Assembly (NCBI GenBank): GCA_003155795.1
Contig: PMEM01000024.1
Location: 161,324-225,323 of the forward strand
From: Gemmatimonadota bacterium
GTDB taxonomy: Bacteria > Gemmatimonadota > Gemmatimonadetes > Gemmatimonadales > Gemmatimonadaceae
DNA length: 64,000 nucleotides
Direction of reading: 5' to 3'
A program made the translations under genes and the position numbers. The notes beneath the pieces are model-generated. The model had not been told where the DNA came from. It did no database searches and saw only the letters and a program-made list of their open reading frames with translations. Of this stretch, positions 42,783 to 51,388 are shown piece by piece; within the stretch, counting starts at the first letter, position 1; each line of letters opens with the position of its first letter.

Positions 42783-44585
42783 TCACAGCGTCGGATGTCG
42801 CAGCACAGTATCGTCATGCATCTGGAACTGGTGCGCGACGGACAGGATCAGATCGTCGTTGTACAGGTTGCCGATGATCTGACCACAGATCGGTTGCGCA
42901 TTGAGTTGCGGCGCCGGCGCGGTGGGCGCCGGGCCACGTCCGCCACCGAAGGGCTGCGGTACACCGAACTTGTACGGTAGCACTGCACTGGGGTGTCCGG
43001 TCTGCGCGTTGGCGCCAACGTCGGCGAACGGGCTGCCGATATACATGTCCAGATTCTTCAGGAACTCTGCCCACATCGTGACCAACACGTAACGCCGACG
43101 TTCGGTTTGCAGGAACTCGAATCCCGGTATCCTGCGGCCGTTGACGAAGCGTGGATTCCAGTCGGCGGGTGCCATCGGATTCGCCGGCGCCGCCTCACGT
43201 CCGCCAGCGCTGTTACCAGAACGCCGCGCGGGGAGCGGTGGCAGGTTATTGAGATCGAGTCCGATCTCCTTGGCCTTGATCTGAACGTACGAGTCGAAAG
43301 CCGCGGCATCTTCAACATCGAGTCCGCCACTGCCACCAATGCCTGCTACGGTCGGACGCGCTCCGATAGTCACAGGCTTCATTCCCAGTTCCTTCAGTTT
43401 GTCCACCAGTTCCTTTGGCGCTTTGTCGTCTACGCCGATGCGGAGCGCACCGACATCAATGCTGCGGTTGAACTGGAATGGCACCATCACTGTGGACGGA
43501 TCCTTCTCATCAACACCGTGAATTACGTTGAACACCATCGCAGCATCTTCGCTCATGCGCACGATGGGCCCCACCCGATCCTGTGACCAGGCCAGCACCA
43601 TACCGCCATAACGGCTGACGCTGCCAAACGTTGGACGCAGCGCGCTCACGCCACAGCGGATGGTCGGCGATACGATCGAGCCCGACGTCTCGGTACCTAT
43701 TCCGAATGCAACACAGCCCGCGGCGGTGGCCGATGCGGGACCGGCGGACGAACCGCTGGAGCCCTGCGACAGATTCCACGGATTGTTGGTGCGCCCCCGG
43801 AACCACTGATCGTTCTGCGCGAAAAGTCCGCTGGCGAGTTTCGCGATCAACACCGCGCCGGCGTCGCGCAGACGGACGACGACTTCGGCGTCCATGTCGA
43901 TTATACGACTCTCGAAATCCTTTGCACCCCACGTAGTGGGCACGCCTTTGGTTGCGAACAAGTCCTTGACGCCGTAGGGCAGTCCGTGGAGCGGGCCGCG
44001 GTAGTGGCCAGCGGCGATCTCTGCGTCCGCTCGCGCGGCCTCGGCGCGCGCCTGGTCTTCCATGATAGTGACCGCACAGAGCAGAGTTGGATTGAGGCGC
44101 TTGAGGCGCTTGAGATAGATATCGGTGAGCCGCGCCGAGGTGATCCGCCGTGATTTGAGAAGCGCCGAGAGACGGTGCGCGGGGAGAAAGGCGATGTCGT
44201 CGTCCGACGTTGGCATCGCGCCAGTCCACGGTTCGGCTTCATACGTGCCGCGATCAAACGCCGCAGCGCCGTGTTTGCGTACGAGTTTCTCCATGAGCGC
44301 TCCGGTACCACCGGGGTATGGCTGAAACTGGAGTGCGGGAGGTTCACCGTTGCCGAGCGGTAGAGGCGTTTCCTGCTGGAGGAACCTGGGTTGCCCGATA
44401 GAGCCCGCGGCAGTCCCGCCGCGCGCCTCCGCGAGTGCCGGCTTGATACCGAGCGTCGTGGCTGCCGCCGCGGCAAGTGAGTAGAAGACGAACTGGCGAC
44501 GATCGATCCCGAATTTTTCGCCGTCGAAGTCGGAAGATTCGAGATCGGTCTGATATTGTTGGAGGAGGTCTTCGGGATTGCTCAC
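42783..44585 (-). CDS. Tat-exported amidase-signature enzyme
   Basis: 600 residues. DRRQFVFYSLAAAAATTLG near residue 28 is a twin-arginine signal. The amidase-signature catalytic triad is visible: Lys in LPYGVKDLFATKG, cis-Ser and nucleophile Ser in NLSQGSSGSSAGPASATAAG, and GIGTETSGSIVSP for the oxyanion region. The C-terminal ~150 residues, with a Gly/Pro/Ala-rich stretch near PFGGGRGPAPTAPAPQ, complete the fold. It hydrolyses an amide bond of an unknown substrate outside the cytoplasm. Monocistronic as far as can be seen. The upstream gap to 45004 holds a cytochrome remnant and a terminator. Confidence 0.9.
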   Translation of the reverse strand: MSNPEDLLQQYQTDLESSDFDGEKFGIDRRQFVFYSLAAAAATTLGIKPALAEARGGTAAGSIGQPRFLQQETPLPLGNGEPPALQFQPYPGGTGALMEKLVRKHGAAAFDRGTYEAEPWTGAMPTSDDDIAFLPAHRLSALLKSRRITSARLTDIYLKRLKRLNPTLLCAVTIMEDQARAEAARADAEIAAGHYRGPLHGLPYGVKDLFATKGVPTTWGAKDFESRIIDMDAEVVVRLRDAGAVLIAKLASGLFAQNDQWFRGRTNNPWNLSQGSSGSSAGPASATAAGCVAFGIGTETSGSIVSPTIRCGVSALRPTFGSVSRYGGMVLAWSQDRVGPIVRMSEDAAMVFNVIHGVDEKDPSTVMVPFQFNRSIDVGALRIGVDDKAPKELVDKLKELGMKPVTIGARPTVAGIGGSGGLDVEDAAAFDSYVQIKAKEIGLDLNNLPPLPARRSGNSAGGREAAPANPMAPADWNPRFVNGRRIPGFEFLQTERRRYVLVTMWAEFLKNLDMYIGSPFADVGANAQTGHPSAVLPYKFGVPQPFGGGRGPAPTAPAPQLNAQPICGQIIGNLYNDDLILSVAHQFQMHDDTVLRHPTL

Positions 44586-44769
44586 TGCGGTGCTCCGATG
44601 GCGGTAAGTGGGAAGGTTGATTTACGCATACAGAGAATCGCGCGTGGAGCGCGAGTTGGTAAGGGGGTATCCAGCAAGCAGAATATTTGAGAGATGCCGC
44701 CTCGAAAACCATTCTAAAATGCCGCCATGTCGATTTCGCGCATTCTCGTTCGACGTATCATCAGGAGCA

Positions 44770-44930
44770 AAGTGAGCGCTTCCTGCGTTCTTGCACGTCG
44801 CTTGCAGTAACGTGCTTGCTGTTGTTGCCCCACGAAGATCGTTCGTGATTGATGATATTGGCGATCTGCGTGTTGTTCAGCATTCCGCCGAACGGTGGCG
44901 CGGTAAGCGCCGGTGTGAAGCTTCGCCCGA
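44770..44930 (-). pseudogene. Decayed duplicate of the nitrite reductase cytochrome c 3' end
   Basis: In the minus-strand frame the stretch reads PPFGGMLNNTQIANIINHER, then SSWGNNSKHVTASDVQERRK and a stop, nearly the same as the end of the nirK fusion at 46228 (PPFATLLNNTQIADIINHER, SSWGNNSKHITAHDVKERRK). Only the last ~45-50 residues remain; the heme motif and everything upstream are gone. It cannot make a functional protein. Confidence 0.8.
44783..44898. repeat. Direct repeat, left copy (116 bp)
   Basis: Aligns without gaps to 46238-46353 with 97 of 116 bases identical by hand count; the middle ~70 bases differ at only four or five positions. Same orientation as the right copy. It corresponds to the cytochrome tail of the nirK fusion. 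Confidence 0.85.
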
Positions 44931-44946
44931 CGCTGTGGGATAATAC

Positions 44947-44986
44947 AAAAACGCCGCTGCTCCATTCGTGGAGCAGCGGCGTTTTT
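44947..44986 (-). terminator. Rho-independent terminator of the PEP-CTERM gene
   Basis: ACGCCGCTGCTCCA, TTCG loop and TGGAGCAGCGGCGT form a perfect 14-bp stem flanked by A5 and T5, 18 bases after the stop codon at 45005. It can stop transcription from either side. Confidence 0.9.
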
Positions 44987-45004
44987 GATGAAGAGGGGAG
45001 ACTA

Positions 45005-45670
45005 CTACCGCCTGACGCGGCGCTTCACAAAGCCAGCGAGTCCAACGAAGCCCGTACCGAGCAGGGCGAGCGAGGACGGCTCTGGAGTTGTGGTGACGTT
45101 CATTGCGACGTACTGCACCGGAGCGCCTTCGGCCGTGGTTTCGGAGAGCGCGAACGAGTACGTGCCAAGTGCGGACGGATTAAACGCACCGCCCCAGCCG
45201 TAGCCGAGATTTGACGAGTCGAAGTAGTGGATGCCAGTTGTCGATCCCAGGACATAAGAATGCGAATTCAGGCCGGTGGCCGCATCCCCTGCAACGAAGA
45301 GCGTGAAGATGTTGCCACTGGTCGCAGCCGACGGGCTCACGAAGTAATCAAAGTTCCATGCGGCGAAGCCGGTGTTGCCGGGAGGGGTGGGGGCGCCGGT
45401 GCTTTCGCCGTCCCTTGCCGTCCAGGTGCCTGCTCCGTCGTAGCTGGGCGTGGGCGCGCTGGTGTAGCGCTGCTGCGCGGCGAGGCCAATCGTGATGTCG
45501 CCGACCGTCGAAGTCACGACCGGGTTGGTCGGGTTGCCAGTCCCACCGAAACTACCTGCCGGCAATGACCCGCTGAAATTTCCGGTAGGCGCGACGACCT
45601 GACCCTGTGCGGTGGCGGCGACAGCGACAACAGCAGCGGCGAGAGCGAGTGATGTAAAGCGACGGTTCAT
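45005..45670 (-). CDS. PEP-CTERM sorting domain protein
   Basis: 221 residues: an N-terminal signal peptide (LALAAAVVAVAATAQGQ), an Ala/Gly/Thr/Asn-rich beta-type middle, and a C-terminal PEP-CTERM signal, TPEPSSLALLGTGFVGLAG, ending in the basic cluster KRRVRR. Such proteins are exported, cut by an exosortase (EpsH/XrtA type, not in this window) and placed on the surface or in exopolysaccharide. The middle domain has no motif I recognise. It has its own strong terminator. The ~385-base upstream region contains palindromes that may be regulatory. Confidence 0.88.
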   Translation of the reverse strand: MNRRFTSLALAAAVVAVAATAQGQVVAPTGNFSGSLPAGSFGGTGNPTNPVVTSTVGDITIGLAAQQRYTSAPTPSYDGAGTWTARDGESTGAPTPPGNTGFAAWNFDYFVSPSAATSGNIFTLFVAGDAATGLNSHSYVLGSTTGIHYFDSSNLGYGWGGAFNPSALGTYSFALSETTAEGAPVQYVAMNVTTTPEPSSLALLGTGFVGLAGFVKRRVRR

Positions 45671-45794
45671 TAATGCAGCCGCCAGTAAGGTCCTCTGAAC
45701 CAGTATGGTTGAGAGCTGCTGCTGTCCGGGTCGCGTTCTTCTGGTGCCAGGCAGTAGCTCAGGTCATGCTCACGCCGTGCATCGAGAGGTGCTG

Positions 45795-45809
45795 GTGGGC
45801 GGCGCCCAC
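45795..45809. promoter_or_regulatory. Inverted repeat GTGGGC/GCCCAC upstream of PEP-CTERM gene
   Basis: Perfect 6-bp arms with a 3-base centre, 125 bases upstream of the start at 45670. Either a protein-binding site or a leader stem-loop; no direct evidence for either. Confidence 0.3.
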
Positions 45810-45825
45810 GGGCCGGCGAAGTTTG

Positions 45826-45837
45826 GACCGATCGGTC
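45826..45837. promoter_or_regulatory. TetR-type operator-like palindrome GACCGATCGGTC
   Basis: A perfect 12-bp palindrome, extended by near-symmetric flanks (TTG...TAA), of the kind bound by TetR-family repressors. It lies ~155 bases upstream of the PEP-CTERM start and ~220 upstream of the truncated hydrolase. No TetR gene is in the window. Confidence 0.45.
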
Positions 45838-46056
45838 TAACTGGTGGCCACGTATAGCATAGCGAGTGCCGACTTAAACATATTTTTCACATGCGTGACA
45901 AGCCGTTGTGCGGTAACAGCTTAGCAAATGCCGATTTACAGAACCGGCAGAAACTTCCGGCGCGCGATCTCCGATACATATGATTGTCCACAACACCCTG
46001 TGGCGCCGATGCAACAAATCGACTACGCTGGGTCAGCCCTCGTTAAATTCTGAATC

Positions 46057-46237
46057 GTGCCACGTCCGATCCCCGAGCGGCGTGAAGCGGGCTTAACGAC
46101 GAGGACTCCGGTACCGCTCTACTGGGCTCGATATGGCGAGGCCGACCGGCCGCCGCTCATTCTGCTGCACGGTGGAGCAGACGCCGATCACCCCTCCGTG
46201 CTGCCTCAGATGCTCTTACCCCGACTTCTACGGCTTT
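46057..46237 (+). pseudogene. Truncated alpha/beta hydrolase, N-terminal part
   Basis: From 46057 the frame reads TPVPLYWARYGEADRPPLIL then LHGGADADHPSVLPQMLL, the first strands and oxyanion HGG of a proline-iminopeptidase-like hydrolase. The homology stops at about 46220. From 46228 the DNA is the 3' end of the nirK fusion on the other strand, so the continuing open frame to 46515 is an artefact. The rest of the gene is not in the window. Confidence 0.65.
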
Positions 46238-48222
46238 CTGCGCTCTTTCACATCGTGCGCTGTAATGTGCTTGCTGTTGTTTCCCCACGAAGATCGTTCG
46301 TGATTGATGATGTCGGCAATCTGCGTGTTGTTCAACAAAGTGGCGAACGGCGGCATCGCAGCCGGATAAACTGTACCGCCAATTGCCAGTCCCTGCAAGC
46401 CATGCAACACCACGTCGATTTGCTTGTCAGGATCGTTGTCCAGCACAACCAGATTACCCTTGAGCGGCGGATACGCACCCGGTATGCCCATGCCCGTGGT
46501 CTGATGGCACGCTGAGCAGGTGGTGGCAAACGCAGCAGCTCCTCTGGCCGGGTCGAAGTTGTACGGACCCGGCGGTTCCGGAGGTGCCGTGCTTGCAACG
46601 GTCGTCGTGTCAGCTACCGGTAGCGCCGCTACGGGACCCTGGCTTCTCGACGAACCGACGGGACGAACTTCAATAAGTCCGAGTGCCCCGACCATGATAT
46701 GTGCCATGTCGTGATCCACGAAGGCGTACTTGCCTGGTTTGGGAATCACCACGTCGAATATCGCTCCCGCGCCGGGCCCGACGGTGTAGGTAGAAACATT
46801 GCTGAGCGCGTGCGCGGCATCGCCATCCGGATAGACCTTGTCGAATATTGAACCGATGACGTGGAACGAAGTCCACGCGTTCGGGCCGCCGTCGACGAAA
46901 TAGATGCGAATACGATCGCCAGCGATTGCGACGAGCGGGCGATCACGGTACTGGAACGCGACGCCGTTGAACACGACCTCATCGGGACGTTCAGCGAGCA
47001 TCCTGTCGTAATTGGCCGTCATAAGGTGGCCGGATGCCTGCTGCGTGTACCACTCGCTCTGCAGGATCACGTAGCTCTCCTGGGCCGCTGGCAACGGCGT
47101 CGCAGGATCCACAACCAGCACACCATACATGCCGTTCCCGACATGCAGCAGAATGGGCTGCGTCTCGCAGTGGTAGATGAAGGCACCCGGCACGTTCGCC
47201 ACAAATGAGAACTTGAGCGACTTGTTGGGATCGATGTCGATGTAATTCAGATTCGGTTCCGTCTCGGCAGCATGAAAATCGATCGAATGCTTCATGTTGC
47301 CGTGATTGGTCAGTGTCACGTTGACGGTCTGTCCCTGTCGCACGTGAATTATCGGACCCGGAACTGTGCCGTTGTATGTCCACGCCTGGTAAGTAACGCC
47401 GTTGGCGATGGTCACCGATTCATCTGTGACCACGAGGTGCACATCGACACTGGCACCGGTGCCGATAAGCGGCGGCAAGTGCGCATCGCGAGCTGCGGCA
47501 ATCGGCTCGGTGGAAGCGAGCGACAGCGGAGACACTGCGGCGGCGGCTGCGCCGGGCGATGGCGACCTGACGTTAAACGTGCTGCGCAGACCACCGATCA
47601 GCAGGATCACCAGCACAAGCACACCCAGCATGGCGAAGATCTGTGTGTGCCATGGCAACCGCTCCGGCTCCGGCGCGATTGTGTCGGGGCTTCCCCACTC
47701 TGCAAATCGGCGCCAGCGCGGCCACCGTTGCTCAATGAAATAATCCAGACTGTACGGACTGCGGCCGCCACGACTGTTGATGGCAATGAGAGCCACGAAG
47801 ATCAGCACGTAGCTGATCGCCGTACCCATGTTGGTCGCGCCAACCGTATAGGGACCACCAAACCCCTCGGCGGTGCTCCAGATCAGCAGACTGAACAACC
47901 CCCCGACGATGTACAAGGTCTTGCGCGCAAAGCCTGTGAGCAGGGCGAGTGCGATAATGGTTTCGATGATGCGGGTGAGCCATGTGAAGAGAAGCGCGTG
48001 CGGCGTCACCAATGCGATCCACATGTTGAACCAGCCGGCAAGCCAGGCGGGCTGCCCCTGCGCGGCATTGTGTAGATAGCCCACATAATGCACGGCGAAA
48101 TCGGGGGTCCATGTCAGGGCCGCCCCCACTGCCCACACCACGCCGAAGGCAACGCGTAGACCGGCGGCGGCTACCGCCGGCCAGGTCTTGTGCGGGGAAC
48201 CGTCTGTTTGCGGCTGCGACAT
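46228..48222 (-). CDS. nirK: DoxX-like / copper nitrite reductase / cytochrome c fusion
   Basis: 664 residues in three parts. Residues ~15-215 contain about five membrane helices in a DoxX/TQO-small-subunit-like arrangement. Two cupredoxin domains (~255-520) hold the NirK ligands: type 1 copper His312, Cys352, His360, Met365; type 2 copper His317, His351, His454; catalytic Asp315. The C-terminal cytochrome c (~550-655) has CSACH at 569-573 and axial Met about 623 (YPAAMPPF). It would reduce nitrite to NO on the outer face of the membrane with built-in electron delivery. The second-shell catalytic His of classic NirKs is not evident (around Arg428), so nitrite activity needs care. An imperfect TGAT-N5-ATCA site lies at 48289-48301. 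Confidence 0.85.
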   Translation of the reverse strand: MSQPQTDGSPHKTWPAVAAAGLRVAFGVVWAVGAALTWTPDFAVHYVGYLHNAAQGQPAWLAGWFNMWIALVTPHALLFTWLTRIIETIIALALLTGFARKTLYIVGGLFSLLIWSTAEGFGGPYTVGATNMGTAISYVLIFVALIAINSRGGRSPYSLDYFIEQRWPRWRRFAEWGSPDTIAPEPERLPWHTQIFAMLGVLVLVILLIGGLRSTFNVRSPSPGAAAAAVSPLSLASTEPIAAARDAHLPPLIGTGASVDVHLVVTDESVTIANGVTYQAWTYNGTVPGPIIHVRQGQTVNVTLTNHGNMKHSIDFHAAETEPNLNYIDIDPNKSLKFSFVANVPGAFIYHCETQPILLHVGNGMYGVLVVDPATPLPAAQESYVILQSEWYTQQASGHLMTANYDRMLAERPDEVVFNGVAFQYRDRPLVAIAGDRIRIYFVDGGPNAWTSFHVIGSIFDKVYPDGDAAHALSNVSTYTVGPGAGAIFDVVIPKPGKYAFVDHDMAHIMVGALGLIEVRPVGSSRSQGPVAALPVADTTTVASTAPPEPPGPYNFDPARGAAAFATTCSACHQTTGMGIPGAYPPLKGNLVVLDNDPDKQIDVVLHGLQGLAIGGTVYPAAMPPFATLLNNTQIADIINHERSSWGNNSKHITAHDVKERRKP
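46238..46353. repeat. Direct repeat, right copy (116 bp)
   Basis: Lies inside the 3' end of the nirK fusion and matches 44783-44898 at 97 of 116 positions. Its left border coincides with the point where the truncated hydrolase ends. Confidence 0.85.
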
Positions 48223-48466
48223 CTACACTCACTCCGTTTGATCGGCGCGCCGACTGGGACCTCGGCGCCAGGGATTAATCCACTTCAATGATACTCAATC
48301 AAACTTAAGATTTTTCTGTCACCGCGCTGGTATGCAGGGTGCCTTTTTGTTGCGATAGCTGGCGGCCCGAGCACATCGGGCTCGACTGGACGCTTGTATT
48401 TGTCTCAACGCAATCGCGCGCGGAGCCGCAGTATTGCAGGTGGATCGTCTTCCCCCCGGAGATCGA

Positions 48467-50431
48467 ATGATTGCGTCGAACGGCGCGGATGGGCAACATC
48501 GCGAGGGGAACGAAGCGAGTTCGATCACCGATCCGCGCCAGGTATCGCGCAAGTCTTCGCGAAGCGCTCTCTGGGGTACGGTTCCGCTCGTACTCGTCGT
48601 GCTGGCACTTGTCGGTTCACTGGCGGTGCCAGCGCGCCAGACATGGTTGATCACGCAGACACTGCGGGAGAGCACCCAGATACTGACGCCGACGCGCCTG
48701 CTCGTCGGACAGCTACAGGCGGGCCTTACGAGAGAGCTCGTGGCGCTCCAAAGTTACGCGCTCTCCGGTGACGAAAGGAATCTGGCACGATACGAAACTG
48801 CTGCCGCCGAGACGAGGCAAAGAGTCGTCACTCTCAGTCAGTTTGCTACGGATATCGACGTACCCTGGGCGGAACGCGCCGAGATTCTCCGTAGTCGAAT
48901 CAGCATGTGGCATCGGAGCAATGACTCACTGCTCGCACAGCCCGCATCACGGGCACGATTCGCAGCAACCCTTGTAGACGACCAGGAGCAGTACGATTCG
49001 GCCACGAAAGCGATCGCCGACCTGTCCGCGGATCTCGCCACCGTCTCCAATGCACGTGATGACAGAGTGAGCTCACTCGAACACATGAGCATCGTCTCCA
49101 ATGCCGTTCTGGTCTTCGTGGCACTCGTCGCCATGGTCGGCGTGGTAATCCTTACTCTTCGTGAGCGACGGCTCACCGCCGCGCTCGGCCGCCGAGTCGA
49201 GGAGGAGTCAGCGCTCCGCCAGGCCGCGGAAGCGCTCGCGGATGCGTACACGATTGACGAGGTGACCCAGCAGATCGCCGACTCCGCGCTCGGTGCGGTG
49301 GCGGCTGGACATGGCGCGTTCGTGGAGCTCATCGAGCCCGCCTCAGACGATTCGACGAACGTGGTCGTACGCGCGGTAGGCGGCGTCGGCGTGCCATCTA
49401 TCGGTGCAGCAGCTCCGTTTGCAGGCTCCTGGGCGGAAGAGGTGATGATCAGCGGCGAGCCAATGCTCATCGAAGACATGGCAGATCCACGGCATCGCGG
49501 GAACGTCGCCACAATGCCCGATCGGCATGGCGCCGCCATCGTTGTGCCACTCGGATCCGACAAAACAATGATGGGTACGCTGTGCGTGTTGAACTCCGCG
49601 ACTGGCCATTTCCACTCTGGCGATGTGGCGCGCGCCGGCATCTTCGGTCATCTCGCCGCGCTCGCTTTCGAAAAGGTGAAGCTCCTGGATGAAGCAGACG
49701 AGCGGCGGCGCGCGCTGGAGCGAGTAATCCAGAGTCGATCCCGGCTGATGCGCGGCTTCAGCCACGACGTGAAGAATCCAATCGGCGCAGCCGACGGGTT
49801 CGCGGATCTGTTGAGCATGGGCGTCTACGGCGCGCTCACACCGCAACAGCAGGACAGCATCGATCGCCTGCGCCGCTGCATCCATACGGCGCTGGCGTTG
49901 ATCGATGACCTGCACGAGTTGGCTCGCGCCGAGACGGGACATCTTCCACTCAAGCCGGGGCCGCTGGACCCTGTCACGCTTGCACAGTCACTCGGTGATG
50001 AGTATCAGGCTGCGGCGCAGGCACGTGGACTTTCGCTTTCGGTAGAAGTGGAACGTCCGGACGTGATGATCGAAGCCGATGGCGCCCGGGTGCGACAGAT
50101 TATCGCCAACCTTTTGTCCAACGCGATCAAGTACACCGAGCATGGTTCGATCACGCTGCGCATCCGTGAGCAGGCCGCGGACCCTTCGGGTGACGAAAGC
50201 GGCTGGGTCACGATGGATGTCATCGACAGCGGCGTCGGTATCCCCGCGGACAAGCAGGATTTCATCTTCGAGGAATTCAGCCGTCTGGACGCCGATCATA
50301 CCAGCGGCGCAGGGCTCGGGCTGGCAATCAGCCAGCAGCTTGCGGATAGCCTCGGTGGTCGCGTCTCCGTGGTGAGCGAGCCTGGGCGGGGATCAACATT
50401 TACTCTGTGGCTCCCGCTGCGCACTGCATGA
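48467..50431 (+). CDS. Membrane sensor histidine kinase with GAF domain
   Basis: 654 residues; ATG 48467 has GGAG upstream. Two membrane helices (~35-57 and ~206-228) flank a CHASE3-like helical sensor (RLLVGQLQAGLTRELVALQS, YALSGDERNLARYE). A GAF domain follows (~255-410). The H-box is FSHDVKNPIGAADGFADL with phospho-accepting His about 433. The ATPase has N box NLLSNAIKYT, G1 DSGVGIP, F box FIFEEFSRLD and G2 GAGLGLAISQQ. No response regulator is adjacent, so it is an orphan kinase here. The gene is divergent from the nirK fusion with ~245 bases between starts. Its last codons fall inside a 39-bp duplicated segment. Confidence 0.9.
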   Translation: MIASNGADGQHREGNEASSITDPRQVSRKSSRSALWGTVPLVLVVLALVGSLAVPARQTWLITQTLRESTQILTPTRLLVGQLQAGLTRELVALQSYALSGDERNLARYETAAAETRQRVVTLSQFATDIDVPWAERAEILRSRISMWHRSNDSLLAQPASRARFAATLVDDQEQYDSATKAIADLSADLATVSNARDDRVSSLEHMSIVSNAVLVFVALVAMVGVVILTLRERRLTAALGRRVEEESALRQAAEALADAYTIDEVTQQIADSALGAVAAGHGAFVELIEPASDDSTNVVVRAVGGVGVPSIGAAAPFAGSWAEEVMISGEPMLIEDMADPRHRGNVATMPDRHGAAIVVPLGSDKTMMGTLCVLNSATGHFHSGDVARAGIFGHLAALAFEKVKLLDEADERRRALERVIQSRSRLMRGFSHDVKNPIGAADGFADLLSMGVYGALTPQQQDSIDRLRRCIHTALALIDDLHELARAETGHLPLKPGPLDPVTLAQSLGDEYQAAAQARGLSLSVEVERPDVMIEADGARVRQIIANLLSNAIKYTEHGSITLRIREQAADPSGDESGWVTMDVIDSGVGIPADKQDFIFEEFSRLDADHTSGAGLGLAISQQLADSLGGRVSVVSEPGRGSTFTLWLPLRTA

Positions 50432-50460
50432 TAGAAAGCTCGCGGAGCGCGATCCGGCAT
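50422..50460. repeat. 39-bp segment duplicated from the GNAT gene
   Basis: 34 of 39 bases match 51273-51311, inside the GNAT gene, in the same orientation. On the minus strand it still reads CRIALRELSIMQ against CRIALRERGVMQ in the GNAT. It covers the final codons and stop of the histidine kinase gene. Confidence 0.7.
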
Positions 50461-50866
50461 TCGGAATCATACCGGCCGTCCATTGTGTTGGCAGTCTCCC
50501 TCACGTCCCGCAATGCCCCACGCAACTTGTCGGTGATCTCATTGGACCAAAAATCGGCAAGCTGTTCCAGAGCGCGCTGGAAATCGGCCACTGATCTACG
50601 GTTGGCATAGGATCTCCAGCGCGCCCAGCAATACCGCCGTCGCACTCATAAGCAGAAATGCTGTGAGCCCGCCACGAAGATCGATCCCGCGCCAGTGACC
50701 CAAGTGCCGGTTTGCATCGTGCAAGATCCGACCCCGTTTTACTGACCCCGTTCTACTCGGTGCAAAACGTGTCCCCAGAAACTACAAGGGTGACGTTTTA
50801 CAGTTTTCGCTGGATGATCTGTTTGGCGCGGTTTAGGTACATCAGTCGAAGTGCTTTCACCACAGA
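50432..50866. other. Intergenic region with GNAT-like remnant and T/C-rich short repeats
   Basis: A 435-base gap. A minus-strand frame (to ~50645) reads RALEQLADFWSNEITDKLRG and the GNAT-like end, but has no clear start or family and is probably a remnant. Near 50733-50756 ACCCCGTTTTACTG and ACCCCGTTCTACT form a short tandem repeat. I see no convincing promoter or gene. Confidence 0.4.
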
Positions 50867-51388
50867 TCATTCGAGTGCCGCCCATTCGAACAAATAGAAC
50901 GGCAGTGAACGGCGTGGGAAGAAGAGTTGTCCGACCTGACGGTAGCCGCGTTGCTGATAGAACTTGACCGCCGAGGCGTTCTGCGAGTAGGCGTCCAGTC
51001 GAATGCTTCTGTAGTCGCCGGCTGACACACGGTCTTCGGCGAATTGCATCAGCCGGTGACCAAAGCCTCTCCCCTGAAGCCTTGGTCGGATACATAGGCG
51101 ATGTACGATAAGGGCCGGCTCTTCGAATTTCCACTTCAAGGAAGCATACGCCGCGTCTGCGTTGGCATCGAGCGTCACAACGCCCACGCAGTCTTCGTCG
51201 GCTGTGAGCACGAACAGAGTTTTGTTCGCGATGTCGTCCTCCACCGTGTCGACGGATGGGTAGGTCGTGTCCCACTGCATGACACCACGCTCGCGCAGCG
51301 CGATCCGGCATGAGGCGATGACATCCCACACTTCATCTACGTCGGTCGGATCAGCAAGCCGAATTACAGGCTGACTCGAATCGGTCAT
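50867..51388 (-). CDS. GNAT-family N-acetyltransferase
   Basis: 173 residues. The acetyl-CoA loop RLQGRGFGHRLM sits in strand 4/helix 3 after ALIVHRLCIRP, and the C-terminal half shows IRLDAYSQNASAVKFYQQRG followed by YRQVGQ. The N-terminus (ASCRIALRERGVMQWDTTYP) is typical of GNATs related to ribosomal-protein or small-molecule acetyltransferases. Its ATG overlaps the stop of the ABC ATPase gene (ATGA), making it the third gene of a coupled operon. Substrate unknown. Confidence 0.87.
   Translation of the reverse strand: MTDSSQPVIRLADPTDVDEVWDVIASCRIALRERGVMQWDTTYPSVDTVEDDIANKTLFVLTADEDCVGVVTLDANADAAYASLKWKFEEPALIVHRLCIRPRLQGRGFGHRLMQFAEDRVSAGDYRSIRLDAYSQNASAVKFYQQRGYRQVGQLFFPRRSLPFYLFEWAALE

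Noticed and set aside
46240-46515. Continuation of the truncated hydrolase frame
   Set aside because: From 46238 on it is the antisense of the nirK cytochrome domain.
48289-48301. FNR-like TGAT-N5-ATCA site upstream of nirK
   Set aside because: The spacer is five bases, not the four of FNR/Dnr boxes, so it was mentioned only in the gene entry.
50733-50800. Possible insertion-sequence end (ACCCCGTTTTACTG repeats)
   Set aside because: No transposase fragment or matching inverted end could be found.
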